From NCBI RefSeq assembly GCF_000359745.1, contig NZ_AQHN01000003.1, positions 1 to 52,449 on the forward strand: a DNA stretch of 52,449 nucleotides, given 5' to 3'. The notes beneath the pieces were generated by a model. That model ran no database searches, had not been told where the DNA came from, and saw only the letters and a program-made list of their open reading frames with translations. Of this stretch, positions 41,520-50,193 are shown one piece after another. The translations under genes and the position numbers were made by a program. Position 1 is the first letter of the stretch; each line of letters begins with the position of its first letter. This stretch comes from Rhizobium freirei PRF 81 (GTDB lineage: Bacteria; Pseudomonadota; Alphaproteobacteria; Rhizobiales; Rhizobiaceae).

Positions 41520-42830
41520 ATGACTGATTTCAAAAGACAACTTCTCGGCGCCGGATTGACCCGGCGCAGCTTTATCACCGCAGCCGCCGCAGGCACGACC
41601 GCGTTGGCCTTGGGCGGGCGGGCGGCGCTTGCCGCCGAAGATACGCTGAAGGTCGGCTTCATCAGCCCGCGAACCGGACCGCTCGGCGGCTTCGGCGAGA
41701 CGGATGGCTACGTCCTCGAACTGGCCCGCAAGGCGCTGGCCAACGGGCTGCAGGCCGGCGGCAAGACCTGGAAGGTCGAGATCCTCGACCGCGACACGCA
41801 ATCCGATCCGTCGCGCGCCGGCCAACTGGCCAAAGACCTGATCAACAATCAATCCGTCGATCTGATGCTGGCGGTCTCGACGCCGGAAACCATCAATCCG
41901 GTCGCCGATGCCTGCGAGGCTGCCGGCGTGCCCTGCCTGTCGACGGTCATGCCCTGGGAAGCCTGGTATTTCGGCCGCGGCGCCAAACCCGGCGCACCGT
42001 CGCCGTTCAAATGGACCTATCATTTCGGCTTCGGCGTCGGCGAGTTCCTGAAGACCTATATTTCACAGTGGAACCTGATCGAGACCAACAAGAAGGTCGG
42101 CGTCATGTATCCGAACGATGCCGATGGCAACGCCATCCGCGCCAATCTGGCCCCGGCGCTCGCCAAGGCCGGCTTCACGATCGTCGATCCCGGTGCATAC
42201 GAGACAGGCACCACCGATTTTTCCTCGCAGATCGCGCTCTTCCGTCAGGAAGGCGTCGAAATCTTCAACAGCTTCCCGATCCCGCCGGATTTCGCGGCTT
42301 TCTGGCGTCAGGCGGCACAGCAAGGCCTCATCCAGCAGATCAAGATCTGCCAGGTTGCCAAGACCGGGCTCTTCCCGTCCGACATCGAGGCGCTCGGCGA
42401 CCTCGGCGTGAATATCGCCAGCGCAGCCTATTGGCACAAAGCCTTTCCGTACAAGTCGACGCTGACGGGCGTTTCCGGAACCGAGCTCGCCGATGGCTAT
42501 GAGGCGGCAAGCGGCAAGCAATGGACGCAGCAGCTTGGCGCCAGCCTGTCGCTTATCGATGCCGGCTTCGACGCCCTGAAGGCCGCCTCGGATGCCAAGA
42601 GCAAGGAGGCCGTCGCCAAGGCCCTGAGCACGCTCAAGACGACGACAATTGCCGGCAAGGTGGATTTTACCAGCGGCCCTGTTGCCAATATCTCACCCGG
42701 ACCGATCATCGGTACACAATGGGTCAAGGCGCCGGCCGGCTCGAAGTTCGCCCTCGACTATGTCGTGACCGAACACGCCACCGATCCGAATGTGCCCGTC
42801 GCGACCAAACTCGTCGCTTACAATGGGTAA
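41520..42830 (+). CDS. Periplasmic binding protein, branched-chain/aromatic type (LivK-like), Tat-exported
   Basis: 436 residues. The twin-arginine signal TRRSFITAAAAG (14-25) points to Tat export. The mature part has the Leu/Ile/Val-binding fold: KVGFISPRTGPLGGFGETDGY, then VGVMYPNDADGNAI and DFSSQIALFRQEGVEIF. Related proteins bind aromatic acids in Rhodopseudomonas (the CouP type for coumarate), so a hydroxycinnamate or coniferyl-type ligand is likely from context. Strong GGGAGG ribosome site before the ATG. The stop overlaps the ATPase gene. Confidence 0.9.
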   Translation: MTDFKRQLLGAGLTRRSFITAAAAGTTALALGGRAALAAEDTLKVGFISPRTGPLGGFGETDGYVLELARKALANGLQAGGKTWKVEILDRDTQSDPSRAGQLAKDLINNQSVDLMLAVSTPETINPVADACEAAGVPCLSTVMPWEAWYFGRGAKPGAPSPFKWTYHFGFGVGEFLKTYISQWNLIETNKKVGVMYPNDADGNAIRANLAPALAKAGFTIVDPGAYETGTTDFSSQIALFRQEGVEIFNSFPIPPDFAAFWRQAAQQGLIQQIKICQVAKTGLFPSDIEALGDLGVNIASAAYWHKAFPYKSTLTGVSGTELADGYEAASGKQWTQQLGASLSLIDAGFDALKAASDAKSKEAVAKALSTLKTTTIAGKVDFTSGPVANISPGPIIGTQWVKAPAGSKFALDYVVTEHATDPNVPVATKLVAYNG

Positions 42831-43590
42831 GGCTATCGTGCAGGGACAGGAACGACATGGGTCAGGACAGGATTTCCTGTCTGCCAAGGGGATACACAAG
42901 CGCTTCGGGGCGCTTGTGGTCCTCGAAAACCTCGATTTTTCGATGGGAGACGGCGATGCCGTCGGCATCGTTGGACCGAACGGAGCGGGCAAGACGACTT
43001 TGTTGAGCGCGCTGGCGGGTGCATTTCCGCTAAATGCCGGAACGATCACCTTCGACGGCCGGAACCTGACCGCCTTGACGGCGGCCGATCGCTGCCGGTT
43101 GGGTCTGGTACGCACGCATCAGATCCCCAAGCCCTTCAGCGGCATGACGACCTTCGAGAACGTCTTCGTCGCCGCATCGCACAGCAATGCCGCCAGCCGC
43201 GACGAAGCCTATGAGCGTGTCGTCGATTCCCTGACACTGTGCGGCATGCTCGGCGTTGCCAATCGCCGCGCCGATACGCTCGGCCTGCTCGACCGCAAGC
43301 GCCTGGAGCTGGCGCGGGCGCTTGCCACCAAGCCGAGGCTACTTCTGCTCGACGAGATCGGCGGCGGCTTGACCGATGGCGAGGCCAGCGAGCTGGTGGA
43401 TACCATCCTCGAATTGCGCCGGCGCGGCATCGGCATTGTCTGGATCGAGCATATCGTCCACATCCTGCTGCAGGTGGTCGAACGGCTGATCTGCATGGAC
43501 GCCGGCAAGATCATCGCCGACGGCGAACCGAAAGCGGTGATGCGCGATGCCGAGGTCGTAAAGGCCTATCTCGGAGGGACGCCCGCATGA
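42823..43590 (+). CDS. Branched-chain-type ABC importer ATPase (LivG-like)
   Basis: 255 residues from the ATG at 42823, overlapping the binding-protein stop by 8 bases. Walker A GPNGAGKTT, LivG-type region RTHQIPKPFSGMTTFENV, and Walker B LLLLDEIGGGLTDGE. The usual LSGGQ signature is replaced by LGLLDRKRLELARAL. Together with the LivF-like protein it drives uptake. Confidence 0.88.
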   Translation: MGKAIVQGQERHGSGQDFLSAKGIHKRFGALVVLENLDFSMGDGDAVGIVGPNGAGKTTLLSALAGAFPLNAGTITFDGRNLTALTAADRCRLGLVRTHQIPKPFSGMTTFENVFVAASHSNAASRDEAYERVVDSLTLCGMLGVANRRADTLGLLDRKRLELARALATKPRLLLLDEIGGGLTDGEASELVDTILELRRRGIGIVWIEHIVHILLQVVERLICMDAGKIIADGEPKAVMRDAEVVKAYLGGTPA

Positions 43591-44318
43591 GCCTTCTCTC
43601 CATCCGCAACCTCGACGTCCGCCACGGCTTGCTGCAGGCGGTGCGCGGCGTCAGTTTCGATATCGCCGAGGGCGAGGTGCTCGCTCTGGTCGGCGCCAAT
43701 GGCGCGGGCAAGACAACGCTGCTGCGATCGATCGCCGGAGCCCATCTTCCCGCCGCGGGCCAGGTGTTTCTCGGCGGCCAGGATGTAACGGCGGTGCCCT
43801 CGCACAAGCGGATCGCCATGGGCATCGCCCTGGTGCCGGAGGGCCGCCGCCTTTTCTCGCAGATGACCGTCGAGGAAAACCTGCTGCTCGGCAAGACTCC
43901 TGGCCGCAAGGGCGACTGGACCATCGAGCGGATCTTCGACGCGTTTCCAAACCTGAAACCCCGCCGCCGTGCCAAAACCGGCCATCTCTCCGGGGGCGAG
44001 CAACAGGCGACCGCTATCGGCCGGGCATTGATGAGCAATCCCGACCTTCTCTTGCTCGACGAAGTCTCGCTCGGCCTATCGCCACTCGTGGTCGATCGCG
44101 TCTACGTGCAGCTGCAGGCGCTGCTGTCTTCGGGGACCACCATCGTTCTTGTCGAACAGGACCTTGGGCGGGCGATGAGCGTTGCCAGCCGCGTCATCTG
44201 CATGCTGGAGGGACGCGTCGTCCTCGACAGGCCGGCGGCAAGTGTTACGCGCGACGAAATCACCAAAGCCTATTTCGGGCTGCATCATCGGGCAGACGGC
44301 GACAGGAGCGCATCGTGA
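43587..44318 (+). CDS. Branched-chain-type ABC importer ATPase (LivF-like)
   Basis: 243 residues. Walker A GANGAGKTT, LVPEGRRLFSQMTVEENL (LivF hallmark), signature LSGGEQQATAIGRAL and Walker B LLLLDEVSLGLSP. It overlaps the previous gene by 4 bases (ATGA) and the LivH-like gene by 4 bases. Second ATPase of the importer. Confidence 0.92.
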   Translation: MSLLSIRNLDVRHGLLQAVRGVSFDIAEGEVLALVGANGAGKTTLLRSIAGAHLPAAGQVFLGGQDVTAVPSHKRIAMGIALVPEGRRLFSQMTVEENLLLGKTPGRKGDWTIERIFDAFPNLKPRRRAKTGHLSGGEQQATAIGRALMSNPDLLLLDEVSLGLSPLVVDRVYVQLQALLSSGTTIVLVEQDLGRAMSVASRVICMLEGRVVLDRPAASVTRDEITKAYFGLHHRADGDRSAS

Positions 44319-45211
44319 TCAATACCTTGCTCCAGGGCATCCTGCTCGGCGGCTACTATGCCGTCATCGCCTGCGGCCTGTCCTTCATGTTCTCGGTCAT
44401 GCGCATCATCAATCTGGCGCATGGCAGCCTGGCGGTTGCGGCCGCCTACGGTCTCTGGCTGCTGGCCTCGAAGTTCGGCATCTCACCCTTCGCCGGGCTG
44501 CTGATCGTATTGCCTGTAATGGCGGCCTTCGGCTGGCTGCTGCAGCGCTTCGTTCTCGAACGCAGCGCCCGCGGCGGCACGCTATTGCCGATCCTCACCA
44601 CCTTCGGCCTGTCGATCGTCATCGACAATCTGCTGTTCGAGCAATTCGGCGCGGACACGCGATCGCTGGCGCCCTTTATCGGCAACCTGTCCTACGCGTC
44701 CTGGCAATTGCCCGGCCATATCTTCGTCGGCAAGCTCGCGGTGATGATGATGGCGACGGCGATTATCATTCTCGGCGGCTTGCAGTTCTTCCTCAGCCGC
44801 TTCGCGCTCGGCCGCGCGATCCGCGCTACGGCGGAAGACCCCGATACGGCCGGTCTGGTCGGCATCGACGCCCGCAGGGTGAATGCGACGGCAACGGCGA
44901 TCACCATGGTCACCATCGGGATCGCCGGGGCGTTCCTCGCCATGCGGGCCACCTTCAGCGCCTATGCGGGAGCGCCGCAGCTGCTCTTTGCCTTCGAGAC
45001 GGCGGTCATCGGCGGCGCGGGTTCTCTGTGGGGCACGCTGGTCGGCGGCATCATCCTCGGGCTCGCCCAATCGCTTGGCGCACAACTGCATCCGCAGGGC
45101 TTTCTGATCGGCGGACATGTCGTGTTCCTGCTGGTCGTCTTCCTGCGGCTCTTCCGGTCCGGCATGCCGGCCTTCGGCAAAATTCGCGCTTTTCTTCGGA
45201 GCCCGGCATGA
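44315..45211 (+). CDS. Branched-chain-type ABC importer permease (LivH-like)
   Basis: 298 residues with about eight membrane helices; family features GGYYAVIACGLSFMFSVMRIINLAHG and RAIRATAEDPDTAGLVGID. The GTG start at 44315 forms a GTGA overlap with the previous stop, indicating translational coupling. Forms the channel with the LivM-like protein. Confidence 0.92.
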   Translation: MINTLLQGILLGGYYAVIACGLSFMFSVMRIINLAHGSLAVAAAYGLWLLASKFGISPFAGLLIVLPVMAAFGWLLQRFVLERSARGGTLLPILTTFGLSIVIDNLLFEQFGADTRSLAPFIGNLSYASWQLPGHIFVGKLAVMMMATAIIILGGLQFFLSRFALGRAIRATAEDPDTAGLVGIDARRVNATATAITMVTIGIAGAFLAMRATFSAYAGAPQLLFAFETAVIGGAGSLWGTLVGGIILGLAQSLGAQLHPQGFLIGGHVVFLLVVFLRLFRSGMPAFGKIRAFLRSPA

Positions 45212-46227
45212 CTTTGCTCTCAAACGACATATCCATCGAGCGCTGGACAAGATCGTCTCGGCTGGCGCTGAGCGCCATGGCGGCGACAATCGCAGTCCTG
45301 GCGCTTGCTCCTGTATTCCTCGGCGCAGGCATGATCGACCGGATGACGGCCCTGTTCATCTATGTGATCCTTGCCGCCATGTGGAACGCGCTGGCCGGGT
45401 TCGGCGGGCTGGTCTCCGTCGGCCAGCAGGTGTTTTTCGGCCTCGGCGCCTATTTCACCATCCGGCTCGCTGATGCCGGGCTCAATCCCTTCGTTGCGCT
45501 GTTTGTCGCCGCGATCGTCACCGGTGCCCTCTCCATCCCGCTCTCGCTGTTCATGCTACGGCTTAAGGGCGGGGAGTTCGCCATCGGCATGTGGGTCGTG
45601 GCCGAGCTTGTCCACCTGCTCGTCAATCTCGATCGCCTCATCCAGGGCGAGACCGGCACGTCGCTGATCTCGCTGAACGTCTATGACAGCGCCACCCGCC
45701 GCGCGATCATCTACTGGCTGTCGCTGGTTGCCATGACGGCCCTGCTCGGCGCCCTTTTCACGCTGATGCGCAGTCGCGCCGGGGCGGCCATGCAAGCCAT
45801 CCGCGACAATGAGGACGCTGCGACCTCCGTCGGCGTGCGCGTCATCGCCACGAAGAGGTTGCTCTTCGTGCTCGCGGCATTCGGCATTGCAGTTGCCGGC
45901 GGCCTCTGGCTGGCGACGGCCACCACTTTCCAGCCGAAGACCTACTTCAGCGTCCAGTGGACCGCCTACATGATCTTTATGGTCCTGGTCGGCGGCATCG
46001 GCAAATTCGAAGGCGCGATCCTCGGCGCGATCCTGTTCTTCGTCATCGAGACCATCTTCGGCGGAACCGGCGTCTGGTACTTGATCGGCCTTGGCGCGAC
46101 GGCCGTCCTCTTCTCCCTTTACCTGCCGCACGGCCTTTGGGGCGAGATCGAGCGGCGCTTTGGCCTGCAACTGCTGCCCGTCGGCTACCGGCTGACACTA
46201 CCGAACCTTCTGAAAGACAAACGATAG
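45208..46227 (+). CDS. Branched-chain-type ABC importer permease (LivM-like)
   Basis: 339 residues from the ATG at 45208, about nine helices. LivM features: ALAGFGGLVSVGQQVFFGLGAY, RAGAAMQAIRDNEDAATSVGV and GGIGKFEGAILGAI. It overlaps the LivH-like gene by 4 bases; a longer frame to 44182 is a shadow of two other genes. The dehydrogenase gene follows after 42 bases. Confidence 0.92.
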   Translation: MTLLSNDISIERWTRSSRLALSAMAATIAVLALAPVFLGAGMIDRMTALFIYVILAAMWNALAGFGGLVSVGQQVFFGLGAYFTIRLADAGLNPFVALFVAAIVTGALSIPLSLFMLRLKGGEFAIGMWVVAELVHLLVNLDRLIQGETGTSLISLNVYDSATRRAIIYWLSLVAMTALLGALFTLMRSRAGAAMQAIRDNEDAATSVGVRVIATKRLLFVLAAFGIAVAGGLWLATATTFQPKTYFSVQWTAYMIFMVLVGGIGKFEGAILGAILFFVIETIFGGTGVWYLIGLGATAVLFSLYLPHGLWGEIERRFGLQLLPVGYRLTLPNLLKDKR

Positions 46228-46269
46228 CGACTGGCGGATTTTCCGATCCCGTCGAGAAAGGTACAAACC

Positions 46270-47055
46270 ATGCTTTTCGGCAAGACCATTCTGATCACCG
46301 GCGTCGCCTCCGGTATCGGCGCGCGTACCGCGGAACTGGCCGGGCAAATGGGCGCTGATGTCATCGGCGTCGATGTCCGCGAGCCGACCCAGGCGGGCGC
46401 CGCCTTTATAAAAGGCGACATCTCGACACCCTCCGGCGTTGCGGAAATCGTCCAGCAGCTGCCCAGGCGCATCGACGCGCTTGCCAATGTCGCTGGCCTC
46501 TCGGGCAGTACCGGTATTGTGGCAACGCTGGCGGTGAATTTCTACGGACTGCGCGCGCTGACGGAAGCGGTGGCGCCGCGGCTTCGCGAAGGCGGAGCTG
46601 TGGTCAATGTTGCCTCCATTGCCGGCTATGGTTGGCGCGCAAATCTCGAGCGGGCCAAGACATTGACCGCTATCGAGAGTTTTCCGGACATCGAGAGCCT
46701 CGCCACCAAGTACGGCCTGAAGGACGAGGAAGGCTATCCTCTCTCCAAGGAACTGCTTCTGCTCTGGACGATGCGCGCCGCCCACCAGCCGCTATTCAAG
46801 GAGCACGGCATCCGCGTCAATGCCGTGAGCCCCGGCCCGGTCGAAACACCTATCCTCAAACAATTCCGCGCGGTCCTCGGCGACGAACGCGTCGACAGCG
46901 ACATTAGCCGCGTCGGACGCGCCGGAACCTCGGCCGATATCGCTCCCGCCATTCTCTTCCTCTGCTCGGATGGCGCTCGCTGGATCAACGGCACCAACCT
47001 CGCCACCGACGGCGGCCTCGAGGCCTCCATCAACGCCTCGGTTCTCGGCTTCTAG
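46270..47055 (+). CDS. Short-chain dehydrogenase, coniferyl-alcohol-dehydrogenase-like
   Basis: 261 residues, classical SDR. Cofactor motif TGVASGIG (10-17), NVASIAG with Ser116, and catalytic Tyr156-x-x-x-Lys160 in GYPLSKELL. C-terminal INGTNLATDGGLEAS is usual. The size, the insert around 120-150 and the neighbourhood fit coniferyl-alcohol dehydrogenases (CalA type), which oxidise coniferyl alcohol to coniferyl aldehyde with NAD. Other aryl alcohols or 3-hydroxysteroids are possible substrates. It is translated between the importer genes and the second aldehyde dehydrogenase. Confidence 0.82.
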   Translation: MLFGKTILITGVASGIGARTAELAGQMGADVIGVDVREPTQAGAAFIKGDISTPSGVAEIVQQLPRRIDALANVAGLSGSTGIVATLAVNFYGLRALTEAVAPRLREGGAVVNVASIAGYGWRANLERAKTLTAIESFPDIESLATKYGLKDEEGYPLSKELLLLWTMRAAHQPLFKEHGIRVNAVSPGPVETPILKQFRAVLGDERVDSDISRVGRAGTSADIAPAILFLCSDGARWINGTNLATDGGLEASINASVLGF

Positions 47056-47080
47056 CTTTCGCTTTCATCAGGAGACAGAC

Positions 47081-48526
47081 ATGACTATTTCGCTTCTCGT
47101 CAACGGCGTGGATCGCCCCGCGGCCAGCGGCCGGACGTGTGACCGCATGAATCCCTTCACCGGAGAGCTCGCGACCCGCTCGGCCGCCGCCGGCCTCGAT
47201 GATGTCACAGCAGCGATCGATGCTGCATCGGCCGCCTTTCCGGCCTGGTCGAAGACCGGACCGGGCCAGCGTCGCGCGATCCTGATGAAGGCGGCCGACA
47301 TCATGGATTCCAAGGTCGACGAATTCACCCGGCTGATGATCGAGGAGACCGGCGCCACCGCGCCCTGGGCCGGTTTCAACGTGATGCTCGCTGCCAATAT
47401 CCTGCGCGAAGCCGGCGCGATGACGACGCAGATTGCCGGCGAGATCATCCCCTCCGACAAGCCCAGCACGCTCGCCATGGGCGTTCGTCAGGCCGCAGGC
47501 GTGTGCCTCGCAATCGCCCCCTGGAACGCCCCCGTCATTCTCGGCACCCGCGCCGTCGCCATGCCGATTGCCTGCGGCAACACGGTCATCCTCAAGGCAT
47601 CCGAACAATGCCCGGGCACACATCGCCTGATTGCGACAGCACTGACCGAGGCTGGCATGCCGGCAGGCGTCATCAATGTCATCACGAATGCACCGGAAGA
47701 CGCGCCGCAAATCGTGGAAGCGCTGATTGCTCATCCGGCCGTTCGCCGCGTCAACTTCACGGGCTCGACCAAGGTCGGCAGGATCATTGCCGAACTCACC
47801 GGCCGGCACCTGAAGCCGGCACTTCTGGAGCTCGGCGGCAAGGCGCCCCTCGTCATTCTGGATGACGCGGATATCGATGGCGCGGTGAATGCCGCAATCT
47901 TCGGCGCCTTCATGAATCAGGGCCAAATCTGCATGTCGACGGAACGCATCATCGTCCACCAGGCGATCGCCGACGAATTCGTCGCCAAGCTCGCGGCGCG
48001 TGCCGCAAAACTTCCGGCGGGTGACCCACGTGGCCATGTCGTACTGGGTTCCCTCATCAGTCTCGACGCGGCCAGGAAGATGGAAGTTTTGATCGCCGAC
48101 GCTGAGGCCAAGGGGGCAAAGCTGGTCGCCGGCGGCAAACGGACGGGTACGGTCGTCGAGGCAACGCTTCTCGATCACGTCACGCCTGCCATGCGGGTCT
48201 ATTCGGAGGAGTCCTTCGGGCCGGTTAAGCCGATCATCCGCGTGGCGGACGAGGATGAGGCCGTGCGCGTCGCCAATGACACCGAATATGGGCTGTCGTC
48301 GGCAGTCTTCAGCCGTAATGTCGAGCGAGCACTCGCTGTAGCGACCCGCATCGAGTCGGGGATCTGCCACATCAACGGTCCGACCCTGAATGATGAAGCG
48401 CAGATGCCGTTCGGTGGCGTGAAGGGCAGCGGCTACGGCCGCTTCGGCGGCAAAGCCGCCATCGCCGAATTCACCGACCTGCGCTGGATCACCATCGAAG
48501 ATCCGGCTCAACACTATCCCTTCTGA
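47081..48526 (+). CDS. Aldehyde dehydrogenase, vanillin/benzaldehyde dehydrogenase type (second copy)
   Basis: 481 residues, strongly similar along its length to the first copy at 39998. APVILGTRAVAMPIACGNTVILKASE, FTGSTKVGRIIAE, LELGGKAPLVILDDAD and NQGQICMSTERI give a complete active site. One copy may act on coniferyl aldehyde and the other on vanillin; which is which is not visible. Good ribosome site AGGAGA eight bases before the ATG. Last gene of the operon, followed by a strong hairpin. Confidence 0.9.
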   Translation: MTISLLVNGVDRPAASGRTCDRMNPFTGELATRSAAAGLDDVTAAIDAASAAFPAWSKTGPGQRRAILMKAADIMDSKVDEFTRLMIEETGATAPWAGFNVMLAANILREAGAMTTQIAGEIIPSDKPSTLAMGVRQAAGVCLAIAPWNAPVILGTRAVAMPIACGNTVILKASEQCPGTHRLIATALTEAGMPAGVINVITNAPEDAPQIVEALIAHPAVRRVNFTGSTKVGRIIAELTGRHLKPALLELGGKAPLVILDDADIDGAVNAAIFGAFMNQGQICMSTERIIVHQAIADEFVAKLAARAAKLPAGDPRGHVVLGSLISLDAARKMEVLIADAEAKGAKLVAGGKRTGTVVEATLLDHVTPAMRVYSEESFGPVKPIIRVADEDEAVRVANDTEYGLSSAVFSRNVERALAVATRIESGICHINGPTLNDEAQMPFGGVKGSGYGRFGGKAAIAEFTDLRWITIEDPAQHYPF

Positions 48527-48547
48527 CAAAACAGGTGGCAATCATCC

Positions 48548-48589
48548 AAGCGCCGGCCAATACCTGGATGCCCTATTGGCCCGGCGCTT
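48548..48589 (+). terminator. Strong hairpin ending the catabolic operon
   Basis: A 15-base stem pairs 48548-48562 (AAGCGCCGGCCAATA) with 48574-48589 (one bulged C), loop of 11 bases, 22 bases after the last stop. No T-run follows, so it may be a Rho-aided or stabilising structure. Confidence 0.65.
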
Positions 48590-48959
48590 CGGAGATCGTC
48601 GCTGGGAGAGTAACGATCCTTCGGAATGACGTTATTGAAACGGGCGCCGAATAGACCGGCCCATTGGTATCCGGAGTATTTTCCCTGCTGGCGAAATCGG
48701 CACGAGCTTGCAAATTGGCGTTGATCCGATCAGGGCGTGTGCCGAAGAAAGATGTCGATGCAGAGGGCGAAGGCGTTGTCTTTCGATCTTCCCACCGCGT
48801 TACCGCGGCAATCGCTATCGCTCTGGCATGCCGCACCGTCAGCCCGCAAAATGGATCGATCAAAATTGTTCTTGAGTACGGCCGCCCTGATGGCATTTGC
48901 CCCATTACGCAGTCGAAGCTCTCGAAAGATACTGAACCGGAAACCTCCTGTTCCTTAGC
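48590..48959. other. No gene recognised
   Basis: 370 bases with open frames on both strands but no family-like sequence. The minus frame ending at 48573 and the plus frame beginning at 48664 contradict each other, and the plus one runs antisense through the DUF4143 remnant. Confidence 0.4.
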
Positions 48960-49229
48960 TCAGTCGCCCCAGAGAGAAAACAGCGGTATCGCGGCAAGGT
49001 CATCGCCAAATGGGAGGATTTTATCATCGTCGGACAAGACCCACCCAACTTTGAAGGCGTTGCCGGTGACCGAGGCGAGTTTACGCAAGCCTTTGAAATC
49101 GGCTGCGGTCACCGTTGCCGCGGCCTTAACTTCAAATTCGCCTATGTTGCCGCGTCATCTTCGATGAGCGATATCCACCTCGTCTTGGTCCTTGTCTCGA
49201 TAGTGATGATAAGTTGGTTGCGCGCGAAC
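48960..49229 (-). pseudogene. C-terminal remnant of a DUF4143 ATPase, frameshifted
   Basis: On the minus strand one frame gives QPTYHHYRDKDQDEVDI, and after a frame change near 49150 another gives EFEVKAAATVTAADFKGLRK and KILPFGDDLAAIPLFSLWGD, then a stop. This is the nuclease-like end of the DUF4143 AAA family (YRD..EVD...EVKAA...DFKGL pattern). The ATPase part is missing. It belongs to a different branch from the remnant at 3518. The stretch 49230-49449 up to the next gene shows nothing else. Confidence 0.7.
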
Positions 49230-49449
49230 CCCCGGCTCCCTTAAGCCGCCACCCGTAACAAATTGCAATATTTCCTGACACATCGCTATAATTCCTTCTG
49301 CTATGGACGGCCGAGGATATGATCTGCGAGATTTTCCTTCGAAAGTCATCGATCGCCGGTTGCTCTCGGCCCATCTCCTAGGCCTTTTAGGCAGTGTAAG
49401 ATTTGCCCCCGGCACATGGATAACGGGCGGACGATCAGGATCTACAAAC

Positions 49450-50193
49450 ATGGTTGCACACATGAGGATGGTCGAGCCTTCACATCACATTCTTGTCGTC
49501 GAAGACGACGACGAGATCGCAATCATGTTGGTCGAGCTCATCAAGGACCACGGCTTGCGCGCCTTGCCTGTGCGAAGCGGTGCGGAGATGGACAAGATAT
49601 TGCAAAGGCACTCCTTCGATCTCGTAATCCTCGATGCCATGCTGCCCGGAGAGGATGGTTTCAGCATCTGTCGGCGCTTGAGGTCGGCCGGAACGATCCC
49701 GATCCTGATGCTGACTGCGCTCAGGGAAGATATCGATCGTATAATCGGCCTCGAGCTCGGAGCGGACGATTATGTCATCAAGCCGTTCAACCCGCGGGAA
49801 CTCGTTGCCAGGATCAAGGCGCTTCTTCGCAGAGCTTCGTATGGTACTGAGACGGCAGAGCGAAAACCGCTCGCGAAAATGACCTTTTCAGGCTGGGTGA
49901 TCGACCCAAGAAGCAGGCGGATCGTGGATCCGGAAGGCGCCGAAGTACTGATGACAACATCCGAATTCGATCTCCTGCTGGCCTTCTGTCACAATCCAAA
50001 CCAGATTCTGACCCGTGAACAGCTATTGTCGATGACGCATGCGGGAACGGCTGGCCCAGTCGAGCGCAGCGTGGATGCTCAAATCAGCCGTCTTCGCCAG
50101 AAGATAGAGCCGAACCTCAAGGAGCCGGCCTTCATAAAGACGGTGCGGCTTGGGGGCTATCTTTTCGCTTCAGATGTCGAGTATCTGCGGTGA
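49450..50193 (+). CDS. OmpR-family response regulator
   Basis: 247 residues from the ATG at 49450; ATGs at 49462 and 49468 are alternatives and the frame is open to 49303. Receiver domain with EDDD (18-21), phospho-acceptor Asp62 in VILDAMLP, and Lys in DDYVIKPFNP. The C-terminal winged helix has SVDAQISRLRQKIE and ends VRLGGYLFASDVEYL. OmpR-like (PxxIKTVRxxGY type). It overlaps the kinase gene as GTGA, so they form a coupled pair. Confidence 0.9.
   Translation: MVAHMRMVEPSHHILVVEDDDEIAIMLVELIKDHGLRALPVRSGAEMDKILQRHSFDLVILDAMLPGEDGFSICRRLRSAGTIPILMLTALREDIDRIIGLELGADDYVIKPFNPRELVARIKALLRRASYGTETAERKPLAKMTFSGWVIDPRSRRIVDPEGAEVLMTTSEFDLLLAFCHNPNQILTREQLLSMTHAGTAGPVERSVDAQISRLRQKIEPNLKEPAFIKTVRLGGYLFASDVEYLR

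Noticed and set aside
48664..49167. Plus-strand 167-codon frame
   Set aside because: Much of it is exactly antisense, codon for codon, to the DUF4143 remnant and it has no recognisable domain.
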